From Clostridium fessum (lineage in GTDB: Bacteria > Bacillota > Clostridia > Lachnospirales > Lachnospiraceae), in contig NZ_PYLO01000001.1 in the NCBI RefSeq assembly GCF_003024715.1, positions 1 to 64,000 on the forward strand: a DNA stretch of 64,000 nt. Direction: 5' to 3'. A program made the position numbers and the translations under genes. The notes beneath the pieces were generated by a model. The model worked only from the letters and a program-made list of their open reading frames with translations, had not been told where the DNA came from and did not search any database. Of this stretch, positions 36,015-44,337 are shown piece by piece. Positions within the stretch are counted from its first letter, which is position 1, and each line of letters starts with the position of its first letter.

Positions 36015-38461
36015 TCCACCTCTTTTCTCACGGGCGGTCTGGTATCAAAGGCATGGAACAGGTCTTCAAAGATAGGATGGAACTGTATCACTCCCACACG
36101 CCCGTACAAATCACTGATAAGGCACTGTCCGTTTTCCAAGTCACGGAGCCGTTTCTGGTTGTTTTCATCTTCGGAATCCACCCCGAAAAAGGCGAGGGTC
36201 TTCCTGATTTCGTTGATGTCCGTAGAACGGAACGCAAATTTCAAGCCCAGATTGTTTTTCAGCTTTTCATCCAGCAAATCGTCCGTGTTCTGGGTGACAA
36301 AGTAAACGCCTGCGTTCATGGCACGTCCGGCACGAACCAGCTTCATAGAGAGGGTCTTGCCCTGTGCCACCTGTAAGAAGCTCCATGCTTCATCCAAATC
36401 CACAATCTTAAACACGCTGCGGTCAGTATGGATGAAGTCGAGGGCAAAGGTGCTGATTACAATGAGCATTGCCACGGAAAGCAGCTCCATTGTGGTGTAT
36501 TCTTCAAACGAGGTTTCCTTATCCGGCAGCACCAAATCCGCCACCTGAATGATGTTGAGCTGCTTTTCAAGGCTGATGGACTGTGTGACATCCCCATCCG
36601 AAAAGAGCAGGTGTGCAAAGTCATAGTCCGTAAAGGATTCGATATGGTCGGCTATGCTGGTGCTGATGGTGGTTCCCTCTGCCCGTAGTTCCTCAATCAC
36701 TTTGAAAAGCCCTCGTTCCTCACTGTTTGTCACCGCACGGATGGCTTTCCGAAGAACCGGGAATTTCTCCCCGTCACGGCTGGAAATGCCTGTTAAAAAG
36801 GTCAGGATGTCGATTGCCAGTGATTCAGAATCCTTTGGGTTCTCCATAATCACATACGGGTCGAGTAAGCCCCTGTTCTGTTCCTCCGAAGTCAGGTTTA
36901 CGATATTGATTTCATGGGCGATTTCCGGCAGGGTTTCTTTCCAGCGTCCCCGTTCCGCTTTCGGGTCAACAATGAGTGCCTGTGCCCCAAATAATACACA
37001 GTAGTAGACAATCATATTGTTGCTGAATGATTTTCCACCGCCGAGGGAGCCGACAAAAGCGGCAGCAAGGGCGTTGGTGACGGAGCCTTTTACCCCTTGA
37101 CTGGCAAGGGCAGGCTTTAAGTACACGTTTCTTCCTGTATCAAGGCTGTACCCGATATAAATGCCCTCCGGTTCCCCTAACATCTGGGTTGCCCCGAAGC
37201 CAAGACCAGCAAGGAAGTCACTGGTGACATACTGGATATAATCGTTCAGATACCGTTTGCTGGCAGGGAGAAATTCCCCATGCAGCCCCAGCATATCCCC
37301 AAAGGGGCGAACCAGCTTCACGTTCAAATCGTCATAAAAATCTTTCACCTCATTGCAGCGGCGTTTCAGTTCTTCCAAGTCGGGAGCCGTCACACGCACC
37401 ACATAGGACAGCTTATACATAGATTCCTTGCTCTGGTCTAAGGTGGATTCCAGCTCATTTACGCTGTCTAAAGCGTCCACCACGTTTGTACTGGTTTCAC
37501 TGTCATTCTGCCATGCGTGGTTGTCCAAATCTTTCAGCTCTTTTTTCTTGTTCCGCACCGTGGAGAGGGCTTTCCGGTTTGTCACAATCTCCACATTCAT
37601 AGAGGTATCAATGGGAAAAGTGAATTGCTGCTGCTGATAGTAAAAGATTTCCGAGGATGGGAAGTCCAGTTCCCCTACAATGCTGTTGATGGTAAAGTAG
37701 GCGGCATAAACTGTCCCGTCTTCCTGTTCGATTTTCAGATACCGCTGGTTTTCCTCTATCAGACAACGGGTAGGTTTGATGAGGTCATAGTATTTCACCA
37801 GCGTTTCCTCCTGAAACCGTTTCTTCGGAAGATAATACTCATAATCTTCGTAGGCGGTTCCGGTCTGCCCGTATAAATGCTCAATCAGATAGCCAAAATC
37901 GTCCTTGTTAAGCCGCCGGACTTTGAAGCGGCGTGAGATTTTACTCTCCAACAGTTTTTCCATCTTCTGAAACCGCCAGATTTCCTCATTGCTCATGGAA
38001 ACAAAATCCCCCATGAGCTTGTGGTTGACTTCATGGAGGAAGTCGGAAACAGCGGTCTTTGCTTCCCTGCGAAACTGCTTCATGGTGACTTCCTGCTCAT
38101 TGACAAGCAGCTTAAGGCCGATAAAAAAGCGGTAGTCCACCTGATTTTCCCCTATCATGGAAATGAGGGCTTCGGTCTGTGCGTCAATCTTTGCACAGGC
38201 AACGTCCTTTAGCTTGCCTGTTACTTCCTGTTTGGAGCGTTCCTGTGCCGCCCGTATGCTGGATTCGGTGCTGATTTGCAGGGCGTGAATCTTCCCGTCC
38301 CTGTTCTGGGCGATAAGCTGCCGGAACGAATCGTGTACCTGATATTTCTGTTCAGGGCTTAAAAAAGAATAGTTGTAGGGAAGCAGCTCATAGTAAGCGA
38401 AGCACTCCCCGTCATGGTTGAACACAAGGTTATTTTCGATATACTTAATCGGATATGCCAT
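36011..38461 (-). CDS. VirB4-like conjugation ATPase (Tn916 Orf16)
   Basis: This 816-residue ATPase powers the mating channel. Walker A is GSLGGGKSFSNN (about 455-467) and Walker B is KIVDLDEAWSFL (about 690). The N-terminal half is the usual VirB4 helical region. ATG 38461 (MAYPIKYIENN) is preferred to the upstream GTG because AGGAG lies 8 bases before it. It overlaps tcpE by 17 bases. Confidence 0.93.
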   Translation of the reverse strand: MAYPIKYIENNLVFNHDGECFAYYELLPYNYSFLSPEQKYQVHDSFRQLIAQNRDGKIHALQISTESSIRAAQERSKQEVTGKLKDVACAKIDAQTEALISMIGENQVDYRFFIGLKLLVNEQEVTMKQFRREAKTAVSDFLHEVNHKLMGDFVSMSNEEIWRFQKMEKLLESKISRRFKVRRLNKDDFGYLIEHLYGQTGTAYEDYEYYLPKKRFQEETLVKYYDLIKPTRCLIEENQRYLKIEQEDGTVYAAYFTINSIVGELDFPSSEIFYYQQQQFTFPIDTSMNVEIVTNRKALSTVRNKKKELKDLDNHAWQNDSETSTNVVDALDSVNELESTLDQSKESMYKLSYVVRVTAPDLEELKRRCNEVKDFYDDLNVKLVRPFGDMLGLHGEFLPASKRYLNDYIQYVTSDFLAGLGFGATQMLGEPEGIYIGYSLDTGRNVYLKPALASQGVKGSVTNALAAAFVGSLGGGKSFSNNMIVYYCVLFGAQALIVDPKAERGRWKETLPEIAHEINIVNLTSEEQNRGLLDPYVIMENPKDSESLAIDILTFLTGISSRDGEKFPVLRKAIRAVTNSEERGLFKVIEELRAEGTTISTSIADHIESFTDYDFAHLLFSDGDVTQSISLEKQLNIIQVADLVLPDKETSFEEYTTMELLSVAMLIVISTFALDFIHTDRSVFKIVDLDEAWSFLQVAQGKTLSMKLVRAGRAMNAGVYFVTQNTDDLLDEKLKNNLGLKFAFRSTDINEIRKTLAFFGVDSEDENNQKRLRDLENGQCLISDLYGRVGVIQFHPIFEDLFHAFDTRPPVRKEVE

Positions 38462-38837
38462 AAATATCACTCCTAACTGCCGTGATGGGCTGTGCCGGAT
38501 ATTCCTTTTCCAGCTTCACGGGCTTTCCTGCATACGTCAGTTTCGGGCGTACCAGATATGCCAGTACGGATTTCAGGAAGCCGTAAGGCTTCTTCCCGTC
38601 AAAGGTCTTCTGGCACATGAACCAAGTAAGGGCAAAGGGTACGCCGAAATATTTCAAAAATGCCCCGTCAATGAACGAAAGGGGAGGGAGGTTCCCCAAG
38701 AGCATAACCGCAAACACCGACACCACGAACCACGCCATCTGTGTGAACGTGATGGGGAATGGCAGCTTAAAATCATTGATGGAATAGAGTACCTTTTCCA
38801 CCGACCAGATACTGGTATAGCTTCGTATTTTCTTCAT
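38445..38837 (-). CDS. TcpE-family conjugation protein (Tn916 Orf17)
   Basis: The 130-residue protein has two membrane segments (about 30-50 and 60-80) flanked by basic regions (SYTSIWSVEKVLYSINDFKL, PKLTYAGKPVKLEKEYP), the TcpE/PrgI-like channel component. An AAGGACGG ribosome-binding site precedes it. Confidence 0.88.
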   Translation of the reverse strand: MKKIRSYTSIWSVEKVLYSINDFKLPFPITFTQMAWFVVSVFAVMLLGNLPPLSFIDGAFLKYFGVPFALTWFMCQKTFDGKKPYGFLKSVLAYLVRPKLTYAGKPVKLEKEYPAQPITAVRSDIYGISD

Positions 38838-38928
38838 GTTGTCCGTCCTTTCTAAAAGATGGGGGCAGCAAAAGCCGCCCCTGAATCAAAAAATCCGCCT
38901 GCATTTCCTGAAAGAGATACAGACGGGT

Positions 38929-39426
38929 CTACCGTATGATTTCATATACGCCGTGGTTCGTGACAACAAAGGTTCCCTCCAATTCCATGTCACGCCCATA
39001 GGCGGCATAGTCGATATAGTTTTGTAAGTGTGCCGGAAGTTCCCCAAGCTGTCCGGTTTCTTCCAGATAGTAGCGAGCCACATCCGCCATATCGTCACAG
39101 CCGGAATGGCAGATAATATCGTCTTCATGCTCACAGAGTTCTTCGATACTGCCAAAGTAGGATTGCAGCTCTGATAGTTCCTCCTGAATATATTCCGGTA
39201 AGTCCTCCACCATTTCACACAGGCGGTTGACTTCCTCAATGGGGGTATATTCGTCAATCGCAAAGGGCAGCTCATAATCATGGATGGCATATTCCTCATA
39301 TTCATCATTCAAGCCGATACGTTCCGTGACTTCCTCAAAATCCACAGGCGGCGTGAACCATGCCCCTACCAGTTCGCCCTCATTGTATTTTCCTAAGTTG
39401 GCAATGTAAATCCGCATTTCTTCCAA
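38929..39426 (-). CDS. ardA: Antirestriction protein ArdA (Tn916 Orf18), copy 1
   Basis: ArdA mimics B-form DNA and blocks type I restriction when the element enters a new host. The 165-residue acidic protein shows RIYIANLGKYNEGELVGAWF, YAIHDYELPF and the C-terminal IDYAAYGRDMELEGTF. The frame starts with TTG at 39426 (GGAGG 9 bases upstream) or with ATG at 39417. It lies 16 bases downstream of a second ardA. Confidence 0.92.
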   Translation of the reverse strand: MEEMRIYIANLGKYNEGELVGAWFTPPVDFEEVTERIGLNDEYEEYAIHDYELPFAIDEYTPIEEVNRLCEMVEDLPEYIQEELSELQSYFGSIEELCEHEDDIICHSGCDDMADVARYYLEETGQLGELPAHLQNYIDYAAYGRDMELEGTFVVTNHGVYEIIR

Positions 39427-39442
39427 GTTCCTTCACCTCCTT

Positions 39443-39955
39443 TTAGCGGTAATAAAAGATACCATTGTCCGTAAACAGGTAGTTTTCGCTGGTTTCCAGC
39501 TCCCGACCAATGGCAGCGTAGTCGATATGGTTCATTAAGTCTGGGTGTATTTCTCCGAATACCTGAATCTCCTGCACCAGATAATGGGCGAGGGATTCTC
39601 CGTCCTGCACCGGATAGCAGCGTATCTGGTCTTTGTGGTCGATAAATTCCGTAAAGCTGGAAAACCACCGCTTTTGTACCACATCCATTTCATAATAGAG
39701 AGGCGTTCCCTGCATTTCCTGTACCATCCGGCAAAGGGCGTTGATTTCCCAGAGCCTTGTGTTGCCCTCCAATGGAAACGGCAGCTCATAGTCTTCAATT
39801 TCGATTTCTTCCTCACTCTGAACCCCAAGACGTTCCCTGATTTCTTCAAAATCCACGGGGCAGGAAAACCATGCCCCCGGATATTCCTCAAAATCCTCAT
39901 GGTAAAACCTTGTGGTGTTCAGGATGTAGATTTTCATTTCCTCAATCAGTATCAC
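39443..39955 (-). CDS. ardA: ArdA-like antirestriction protein, copy 2
   Basis: The 170-residue acidic paralogue keeps the same landmarks (KIYILNTTRFY, GAWFSCPVDFEEIRERLG, IEDYELPFPLEG, IDYAAIGRELE) but differs clearly from copy 1, so this is an old duplication rather than a recent one. The start is uncertain: GTG 39955 with AAAGGAC directly before it, or ATG 39937. Two ArdA types may widen the range of restriction systems blocked. Confidence 0.88.
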   Translation of the reverse strand: MILIEEMKIYILNTTRFYHEDFEEYPGAWFSCPVDFEEIRERLGVQSEEEIEIEDYELPFPLEGNTRLWEINALCRMVQEMQGTPLYYEMDVVQKRWFSSFTEFIDHKDQIRCYPVQDGESLAHYLVQEIQVFGEIHPDLMNHIDYAAIGRELETSENYLFTDNGIFYYR

Positions 39956-40066
39956 GTCCTTTCTCTGTCAGGTTGTTTGGGGAGTTACGCTCCCCAAGCC
40001 CCTAGTGGACTTCCGCCATGAAGCAATCAGAGCTTGCTCCATAACGGAAGTGTAATATGTTTTTTC

Positions 40067-40288
40067 CTATGCACCGATAATCTTATTAAACAGTTCCAGT
40101 AAGATGTCCTTTACACCGTCCGCATTGAAGACCAGACCAACCGCTACAAGGGACACTACTAAAAAGCCGATAAGTTTGGAAAATTCCCTCTTAAATCCGA
40201 GGTACAGTCCAATCACCACGATTGCCAGCAGCACAAGGGACTGGGCGTTGGATAAAAACCAGTTGTAAAGATTCTGTCCGAAATTCAT
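40067..40288 (-). CDS. TcpD-family small membrane protein (Tn916 Orf19)
   Basis: The 73-residue protein has two membrane segments (about 14-32 and 36-53) and matches the TcpD/Orf19 family (NFGQNLYNWFLSNAQSLVLL). It is a small membrane part of the transfer apparatus. AAAGGAG lies before the ATG. Confidence 0.85.
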   Translation of the reverse strand: MNFGQNLYNWFLSNAQSLVLLAIVVIGLYLGFKREFSKLIGFLVVSLVAVGLVFNADGVKDILLELFNKIIGA

Positions 40289-40339
40289 AAAAGCTCCTTT
40301 CTTTCCTGTAAGAGTTCTTAGGTTCCAAAATTGCCACCG

Positions 40340-41521
40340 TTAAAGCACCACCTCCTTTGCAGCGGCGGCTTGCTGCTTCAGGATTTTTTCGTGCTTCTCC
40401 GTCAGCTTTGCATGGGTGATGATGTCATGGACAATCTGGGTGTGGTTCATCTTATCCAGACGGAGAGCCAGCTTTAACGTGGGGGCTACCTGATGGGAGA
40501 GCCAGTGCAGGGTGCGTTCAAAGGAATAGGGTTCCGGTTTCGTTGTCAGTTTCAGACTTCCCCTGTGTTCCCCCATAAACCACGCCCATTCCTCATTGAT
40601 ACGCCAGTCAGAACGGGGCTTCGTATCGTCCCTGTCCACGAACCGGATATAGCGGTTGATGATTTGAAAAGCTGTCCGTTCTGGATTGTCATGTTCTAAC
40701 AGGTCACGGATGGCGTAAAAGGCACGCTCATTTTTCAGCCGGATTTCAAAGCGGTTCTTTACCTCTGCGTCCGCAATGGGAATATCATGCTTTTTGTACT
40801 GCTCATAGTCCTTTTCGTAAATGCAGAAGTACACCTCACTTTGGAGGGAACCGATATACAGGGTGTTCCCCATACATTCTTTTTCCTCACGCCGTACCAG
40901 TTCGCCGCTGCGGTAGCTTTTGAAGCTGCGGAAGACCGAGATACATTCCTCATTCCGGCACTTCTCTGTCAGATGGGGAATGTTCAGGATTCCCGTTTTG
41001 TCATTGATAGCGAGGTCAAGCCGCTTCATCACGCCGTCCTCCATGAGAACGTCCATGAAAAATTCATACCAGCTCCGTTCCTGTGCCAGCAGATAGCTTT
41101 CAAACTGGCGGCAGCCACGCCCTTTCAGTTCCAGCAGCACCCCTTTTTCCAGTTCCGGCGATACCAAAACGAAAATATCCCCAAGATAGTAATGCTCCGT
41201 GTAAGAGTAGAAGCCGTAGTCTTCATGGATAAAGTAAGGCAGCTTTAGCCGCAGCACGTCTTCCACGATATGCTTCACATCTGTAGTGGGAAAGCGAATC
41301 CGCACATAGTCAAAGAGCATTTCAAGGGGAGCGTCTGGGTTAAAGCGTTCCAGAGCTTCCGTGATGGCTTCCTGTAATGCTTCGGATGGGTGAGCCTTGC
41401 CCGTTTCAATATCGCTCAGGTACGGACGGGTGATTCCGGCAGCTAGGGCAAGTTTCTGTTGTGAGATACCGTAACTTTCCCGTTTCTCTTTGATGTTCCG
41501 TACCCATGTTTCTTCATTCAG
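40340..41521 (-). CDS. MobT-type relaxase with N-terminal HTH (Tn916 Orf20), CTG start
   Basis: The relaxase nicks oriT to begin transfer. The Rep_trans domain occupies most of the protein (MLFDYVRIRFPTTDVKHI onward, ending near 393). An ATG at 41320 would give 326 residues, but the frame stays open upstream and encodes a clear XRE HTH (GISQQKLALAAGITRPYLSD, IETGKAHPSEALQEAI). The only start with a good ribosome-binding site is CTG at 41521, 7 bases after AGGAGGG; there is no ATG, GTG or TTG in between that would keep the HTH. I therefore annotate 393 residues with a CTG start. The HTH probably binds oriT nearby. Confidence 0.88.
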   Translation of the reverse strand: MNEETWVRNIKEKRESYGISQQKLALAAGITRPYLSDIETGKAHPSEALQEAITEALERFNPDAPLEMLFDYVRIRFPTTDVKHIVEDVLRLKLPYFIHEDYGFYSYTEHYYLGDIFVLVSPELEKGVLLELKGRGCRQFESYLLAQERSWYEFFMDVLMEDGVMKRLDLAINDKTGILNIPHLTEKCRNEECISVFRSFKSYRSGELVRREEKECMGNTLYIGSLQSEVYFCIYEKDYEQYKKHDIPIADAEVKNRFEIRLKNERAFYAIRDLLEHDNPERTAFQIINRYIRFVDRDDTKPRSDWRINEEWAWFMGEHRGSLKLTTKPEPYSFERTLHWLSHQVAPTLKLALRLDKMNHTQIVHDIITHAKLTEKHEKILKQQAAAAKEVVL

Positions 41522-41545
41522 TGAAAATCCCTCCTGTCTAAAAAA

Positions 41546-41700
41546 GCGTATGTCAACTTTCAGAGCCTTGTTGACATACGCCGGATATGGGGAAATCCCT
41601 TGTGTACCGTGGGATTCTGCCCTGTTGTTTGGTTATTGCCTGTCGATTTGTACCCCTCTGTTAGATACGAGGGGTTCATGCTGGCGTGCCTTGCGGCACA
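41546..41700. other. Candidate origin of transfer (oriT)
   Basis: Between mobT and tcpA, the same place as Tn916 oriT, lies a perfect 12-bp inverted repeat GCGTATGTCAAC (41546-41557) / GTTGACATACGC (41570-41581). It is followed by smaller repeats, including ACCCCT/AGGGGT around 41651-41675. No ORF is present. Confidence 0.72.
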
Positions 41701-41714
41701 CCAGCCACAGCAGG

Positions 41715-43112
41715 TCAGTCCGTTTCTGCGGCTTTCGCTTCGCACGCCGCCTGCACTCCCTGCCTGCTGTCTATGAGCTTTTTTATTTCTTTGAGGAAAT
41801 CGTGTCCTTTTGGCACAAGGGGCGTGTAAAACTCTGAGATAACACTGGTTCCCACATCCACATAGCCACGCCCTTTTATCTGCTTTAGGAAGAAATCCTT
41901 TGTGGTTTCCCCGAACATCATTCCATAGCCCATTTCCGACATCCGCCCCAGAGCCACACGGAAATTGAACTGGTCACGGATTCCGTCCCCCAGATACTTT
42001 GCGTCCGGACGCTGGCAGGCGAGAATCAGGAAGAAGCCAGCCTGCCGCCCAAGCATAACGATTTGTTTTAATTTGTTGAGGACAGCGGCATTTTCTTTTG
42101 TGCCGAGCATTTCCATAAATGCCACATATTCATCAAAGATAAGGAAATTTGCCGGAAGCCCCAAGTAAGCGTAGTTTTCCCCTGTCCGGTAATTCTCCAT
42201 GAGCTTCATGTCTTCGCTGCGTTTCATCATTTCTTCATAGAAACGGTCAATGCAGGCGAGCATATCTTCCTTTTTGTAGTACACATCCGGCATAACCGCC
42301 TGTAAATCTGCAAGGTCGGCGTTCTTCGGGTCTAATACGAACAGGACGGCGTTGGTGCGGAGCAGGGCTTCAATGAGGGTCAGGATAAAGTAGGTCTTTC
42401 CGCCGCCGGTTCCTCCGGCAATGAGCATATGGGGGAGCTTGTCATACTCCCACCAGACATTTTCCATAAGCCGGAGCCTGCCGTCCTTTGCCTGTACATC
42501 CTCAATGGAAATACGGTTGGCAATGGTATCATAAAGCAGGGTGTACTCCACATAGGAATCCTTTAATTCCTTATCCGTCAGCTCACAGTACAAGCCGCTT
42601 TCCAGCTTTTTCTCCAAGTGTAAGAGCTGCTCCTGATATTTCCCCAAGGTGATTTCCACACGGATATGGAGCAAGCCCTGTTTCATCCGGTAGTAGATTT
42701 TGGGAAAATAAGTGATGGTTTCTTTGGAACGGCTGGAAGACAAGTCCTTGAAAAAAGCGTCTTCCTTTCTCTGCTCCGATTCATACCACTTGTTTTCCAA
42801 CACCATCCTTGCCAGCTTTTGGCGGTGGATGAGCTGCTTTACTTCGTCCCTGCGGTATCGCCAGAACAGAAGAACTGCTGTAAGACACACCAGCCCTGCC
42901 ACGCCCATGCTGAATAACAGGTAAGGGATATTTATGTCCTGTGCTATCTGGGAAAGGGACACTTCCTGCCAGTTGGTTCCGGCAATCTGCCGGATATGAA
43001 ACAGCAGGACAACCAGCAGGAAGACAGGGAACAGGGCGGCAAGGGCAGTATGGAACACAAGGTCTTTATCCGTGGGGCGGATACGTTTTCCACGGGGGAA
43101 AAGCTGTTTCAT
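41715..43112 (-). CDS. FtsK/SpoIIIE-like coupling protein TcpA (Tn916 Orf21)
   Basis: This ATPase couples the relaxosome to the channel. The 465-residue protein has two membrane helices (about 22-41 and 62-85), Walker A in LIAGGTGGGKTYF (about 215), Walker B in FLIFDEYVAFME (about 300) and the ACQRPDAKYLGDGIRDQFNF segment typical of FtsK/TcpA. ATG 43112 has AAAGGAGG 9 bases upstream. It ends just before the oriT region. Confidence 0.92.
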   Translation of the reverse strand: MKQLFPRGKRIRPTDKDLVFHTALAALFPVFLLVVLLFHIRQIAGTNWQEVSLSQIAQDINIPYLLFSMGVAGLVCLTAVLLFWRYRRDEVKQLIHRQKLARMVLENKWYESEQRKEDAFFKDLSSSRSKETITYFPKIYYRMKQGLLHIRVEITLGKYQEQLLHLEKKLESGLYCELTDKELKDSYVEYTLLYDTIANRISIEDVQAKDGRLRLMENVWWEYDKLPHMLIAGGTGGGKTYFILTLIEALLRTNAVLFVLDPKNADLADLQAVMPDVYYKKEDMLACIDRFYEEMMKRSEDMKLMENYRTGENYAYLGLPANFLIFDEYVAFMEMLGTKENAAVLNKLKQIVMLGRQAGFFLILACQRPDAKYLGDGIRDQFNFRVALGRMSEMGYGMMFGETTKDFFLKQIKGRGYVDVGTSVISEFYTPLVPKGHDFLKEIKKLIDSRQGVQAACEAKAAETD

Positions 43113-43135
43113 GGGAACAATCCTCCTTTCCGTGA

Positions 43136-43381
43136 TTAAAAATAGCCCATATAAAGCAGCGAATATCCTTTCTTGTTGTCTTCCATATGGGCTTGAAATA
43201 AAAAAGTATAGCCGGACAACTCCCTGCACAGACATTCCGGCATATAAACTGCCAGATTTTCCGGCGGCTGATAATCTTCTAGGGCTTCGATAAGAAGCTG
43301 ACCTGCCATCCAGCAGTATTCCGGCAGAGAAACCAGCCGGAAGTCCTGTTCGTATTCTTCATATCCAGTAATTGCGTCCAT
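43136..43381 (-). CDS. Small ICE protein of unknown function
   Basis: The 81-residue acidic product (MDAITGYEEYEQDFRLV..., three cysteines) lies between tcpA and the YdcP genes, two bases after orf22. Its weak ribosome-binding site suggests translational coupling. I do not recognise a family; position conserved in an operon supports it being real. Confidence 0.6.
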   Translation of the reverse strand: MDAITGYEEYEQDFRLVSLPEYCWMAGQLLIEALEDYQPPENLAVYMPECLCRELSGYTFLFQAHMEDNKKGYSLLYMGYF

Positions 43382-43383
43382 AC

Positions 43384-43761
43384 TTATTTTTCTGTTGGCG
43401 GTTCTTTCTTTGGTGATTGCGGATTCATGGCAGCACCTTTTTTCAGAACAATATCATCAGCCTTGATGTACCAGTCCACCTCTGCTCCCTGAAAGGTAGC
43501 CGTTGCCACGGTATCTGCCACAGGATGGATAATTTCCACCTCTGCGTTGTAATCGAACTCCTTTAATGGCACGCTGGCAGGGATAGAAACCTGAATCATA
43601 CGCCCCTGTCCTCTGGATTTTAAGTCATAGGTACGCTCCTTGATTTCTTCTGATACCGAGCCGTCTTCATTCTGGAGGTGAACCTCACGGCGGAGGGCAG
43701 AAAATTTCAATGCCCCGAATGTTGCTTCCTTGTCAATCACGATTCCGTTTGCTAATCTCAT
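43384..43761 (-). CDS. YdcP/DUF961 family protein (Tn916 Orf22)
   Basis: The 125-residue product (ANGIVIDKEATFGALKFSAL, RTYDLKSRGQGRMIQVSIPA) is one of the two DUF961 proteins at the start of Tn916-type transfer operons. Such proteins are near the front of the operon and may assist DNA processing; the role is not established. Confidence 0.88.
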   Translation of the reverse strand: MRLANGIVIDKEATFGALKFSALRREVHLQNEDGSVSEEIKERTYDLKSRGQGRMIQVSIPASVPLKEFDYNAEVEIIHPVADTVATATFQGAEVDWYIKADDIVLKKGAAMNPQSPKKEPPTEK

Positions 43762-43782
43762 AGTCTGATGTCCTCCTTTTCC

Positions 43783-44097
43783 TTACGCTTTTATCATATC
43801 ATCAGCGTGTAAAATGTAGTTGGTAAAGCCCCTTGTGCCGATTTTATAGCCCTCTGCGGTGATACGGGGATTGACGAGCTTCACACGTTCCTCAAAGTTA
43901 AAATGTTTCTCTCCGGCTTCGGCAGGGAGGATAACCACAATATCATCCGCCCTCTGTACGTCTGAATAAAGGTTGAAGCTGCGAGAGAGTACCGCCATGC
44001 GTCCGTTGATTCTTCTCTGTTCTGTTTTGTCTTCTCCGGCAAACTCCAAGTTGCCGAATGTTTTTTCCATGTTGGGGATAACGAATTTTAATTCCAT
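43783..44097 (-). CDS. YdcP/DUF961 family protein (Tn916 Orf23)
   Basis: The 104-residue product (ELKFVIPNMEKTFGNLEFAG, RSFNLYSDVQRADDIVVILP) is the first gene of the transfer operon and a paralogue of the next one. GAAAGGAC precedes the ATG. In Tn916 the orf24 gene would follow upstream; it is absent here. Confidence 0.88.
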   Translation of the reverse strand: MELKFVIPNMEKTFGNLEFAGEDKTEQRRINGRMAVLSRSFNLYSDVQRADDIVVILPAEAGEKHFNFEERVKLVNPRITAEGYKIGTRGFTNYILHADDMIKA

Positions 44098-44309
44098 ATA
44101 GATGTACCTGTCCTTTCTGAATGTTGTGTTTGATGGTTGGTTTCGGGTTCCGGTCTGGAAGCCGGAGGGGAACGCTCCGGCGGTGGTGATTTCTTCGTGG
44201 TATCACATCCTTTCTGGCTTTAGAGTAAAAAAATAGACGCTCATTTCTGAACGTCTGAATTGATACACTGGAAAGGCGGAATATCTGCTTTACCCTCTAT
44301 ATTTTTGTA
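44098..44309. other. Right-end leader of the element
   Basis: No ORF. It contains GAAGCCGGAGGGGAACGCTC-type repeats and an AGACG/CGTCT hairpin at 44232-44253, and presumably the promoter of the orf23-orf13 operon. No clear -35/-10 pair was found. Confidence 0.35.
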
Positions 44310-44335
44310 TATGTTGTACTTACAAGGTCGCCCCA
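44310..44335 (-). repeat. Right terminal inverted repeat of the element
   Basis: Read inward from the GA at 44336-44337, these 26 bases match 19 of 26 of the left end (23998-24023). They are the likely recombinase-binding arm of attR. Confidence 0.7.
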
Positions 44336-44337
44336 GA

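Larger units (their letters stand above)
23998..44337. mobile_element. Integrative and conjugative element, Tn916-type transfer module with TndX-type serine recombinase
   Basis: The 20,340-bp element interrupts cotJC. GA is present at both junctions (23996-23997 and 44336-44337), matching the GA crossover dinucleotide of TndX-type elements such as Tn5397. Order from left: recombinase, small ORF, orf8, orf7, orf9, cargo, then homologues of Tn916 orf13 to orf23, all but orf9 and tetR on the minus strand. There is no tyrosine integrase, no xis and no tet(M). The transfer genes look intact, with no frameshift, so the element is probably capable of excision and transfer. The cargo (28.0-31.7 kb) is visibly more AT-rich than the transfer genes. 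Confidence 0.93.

Noticed and set aside
23998-44337. Element carrying antibiotic resistance such as tet(M) or erm
   Set aside because: All frames between orf9 and orf13 were read; none resembles a ribosomal protection protein, methylase or known resistance enzyme.
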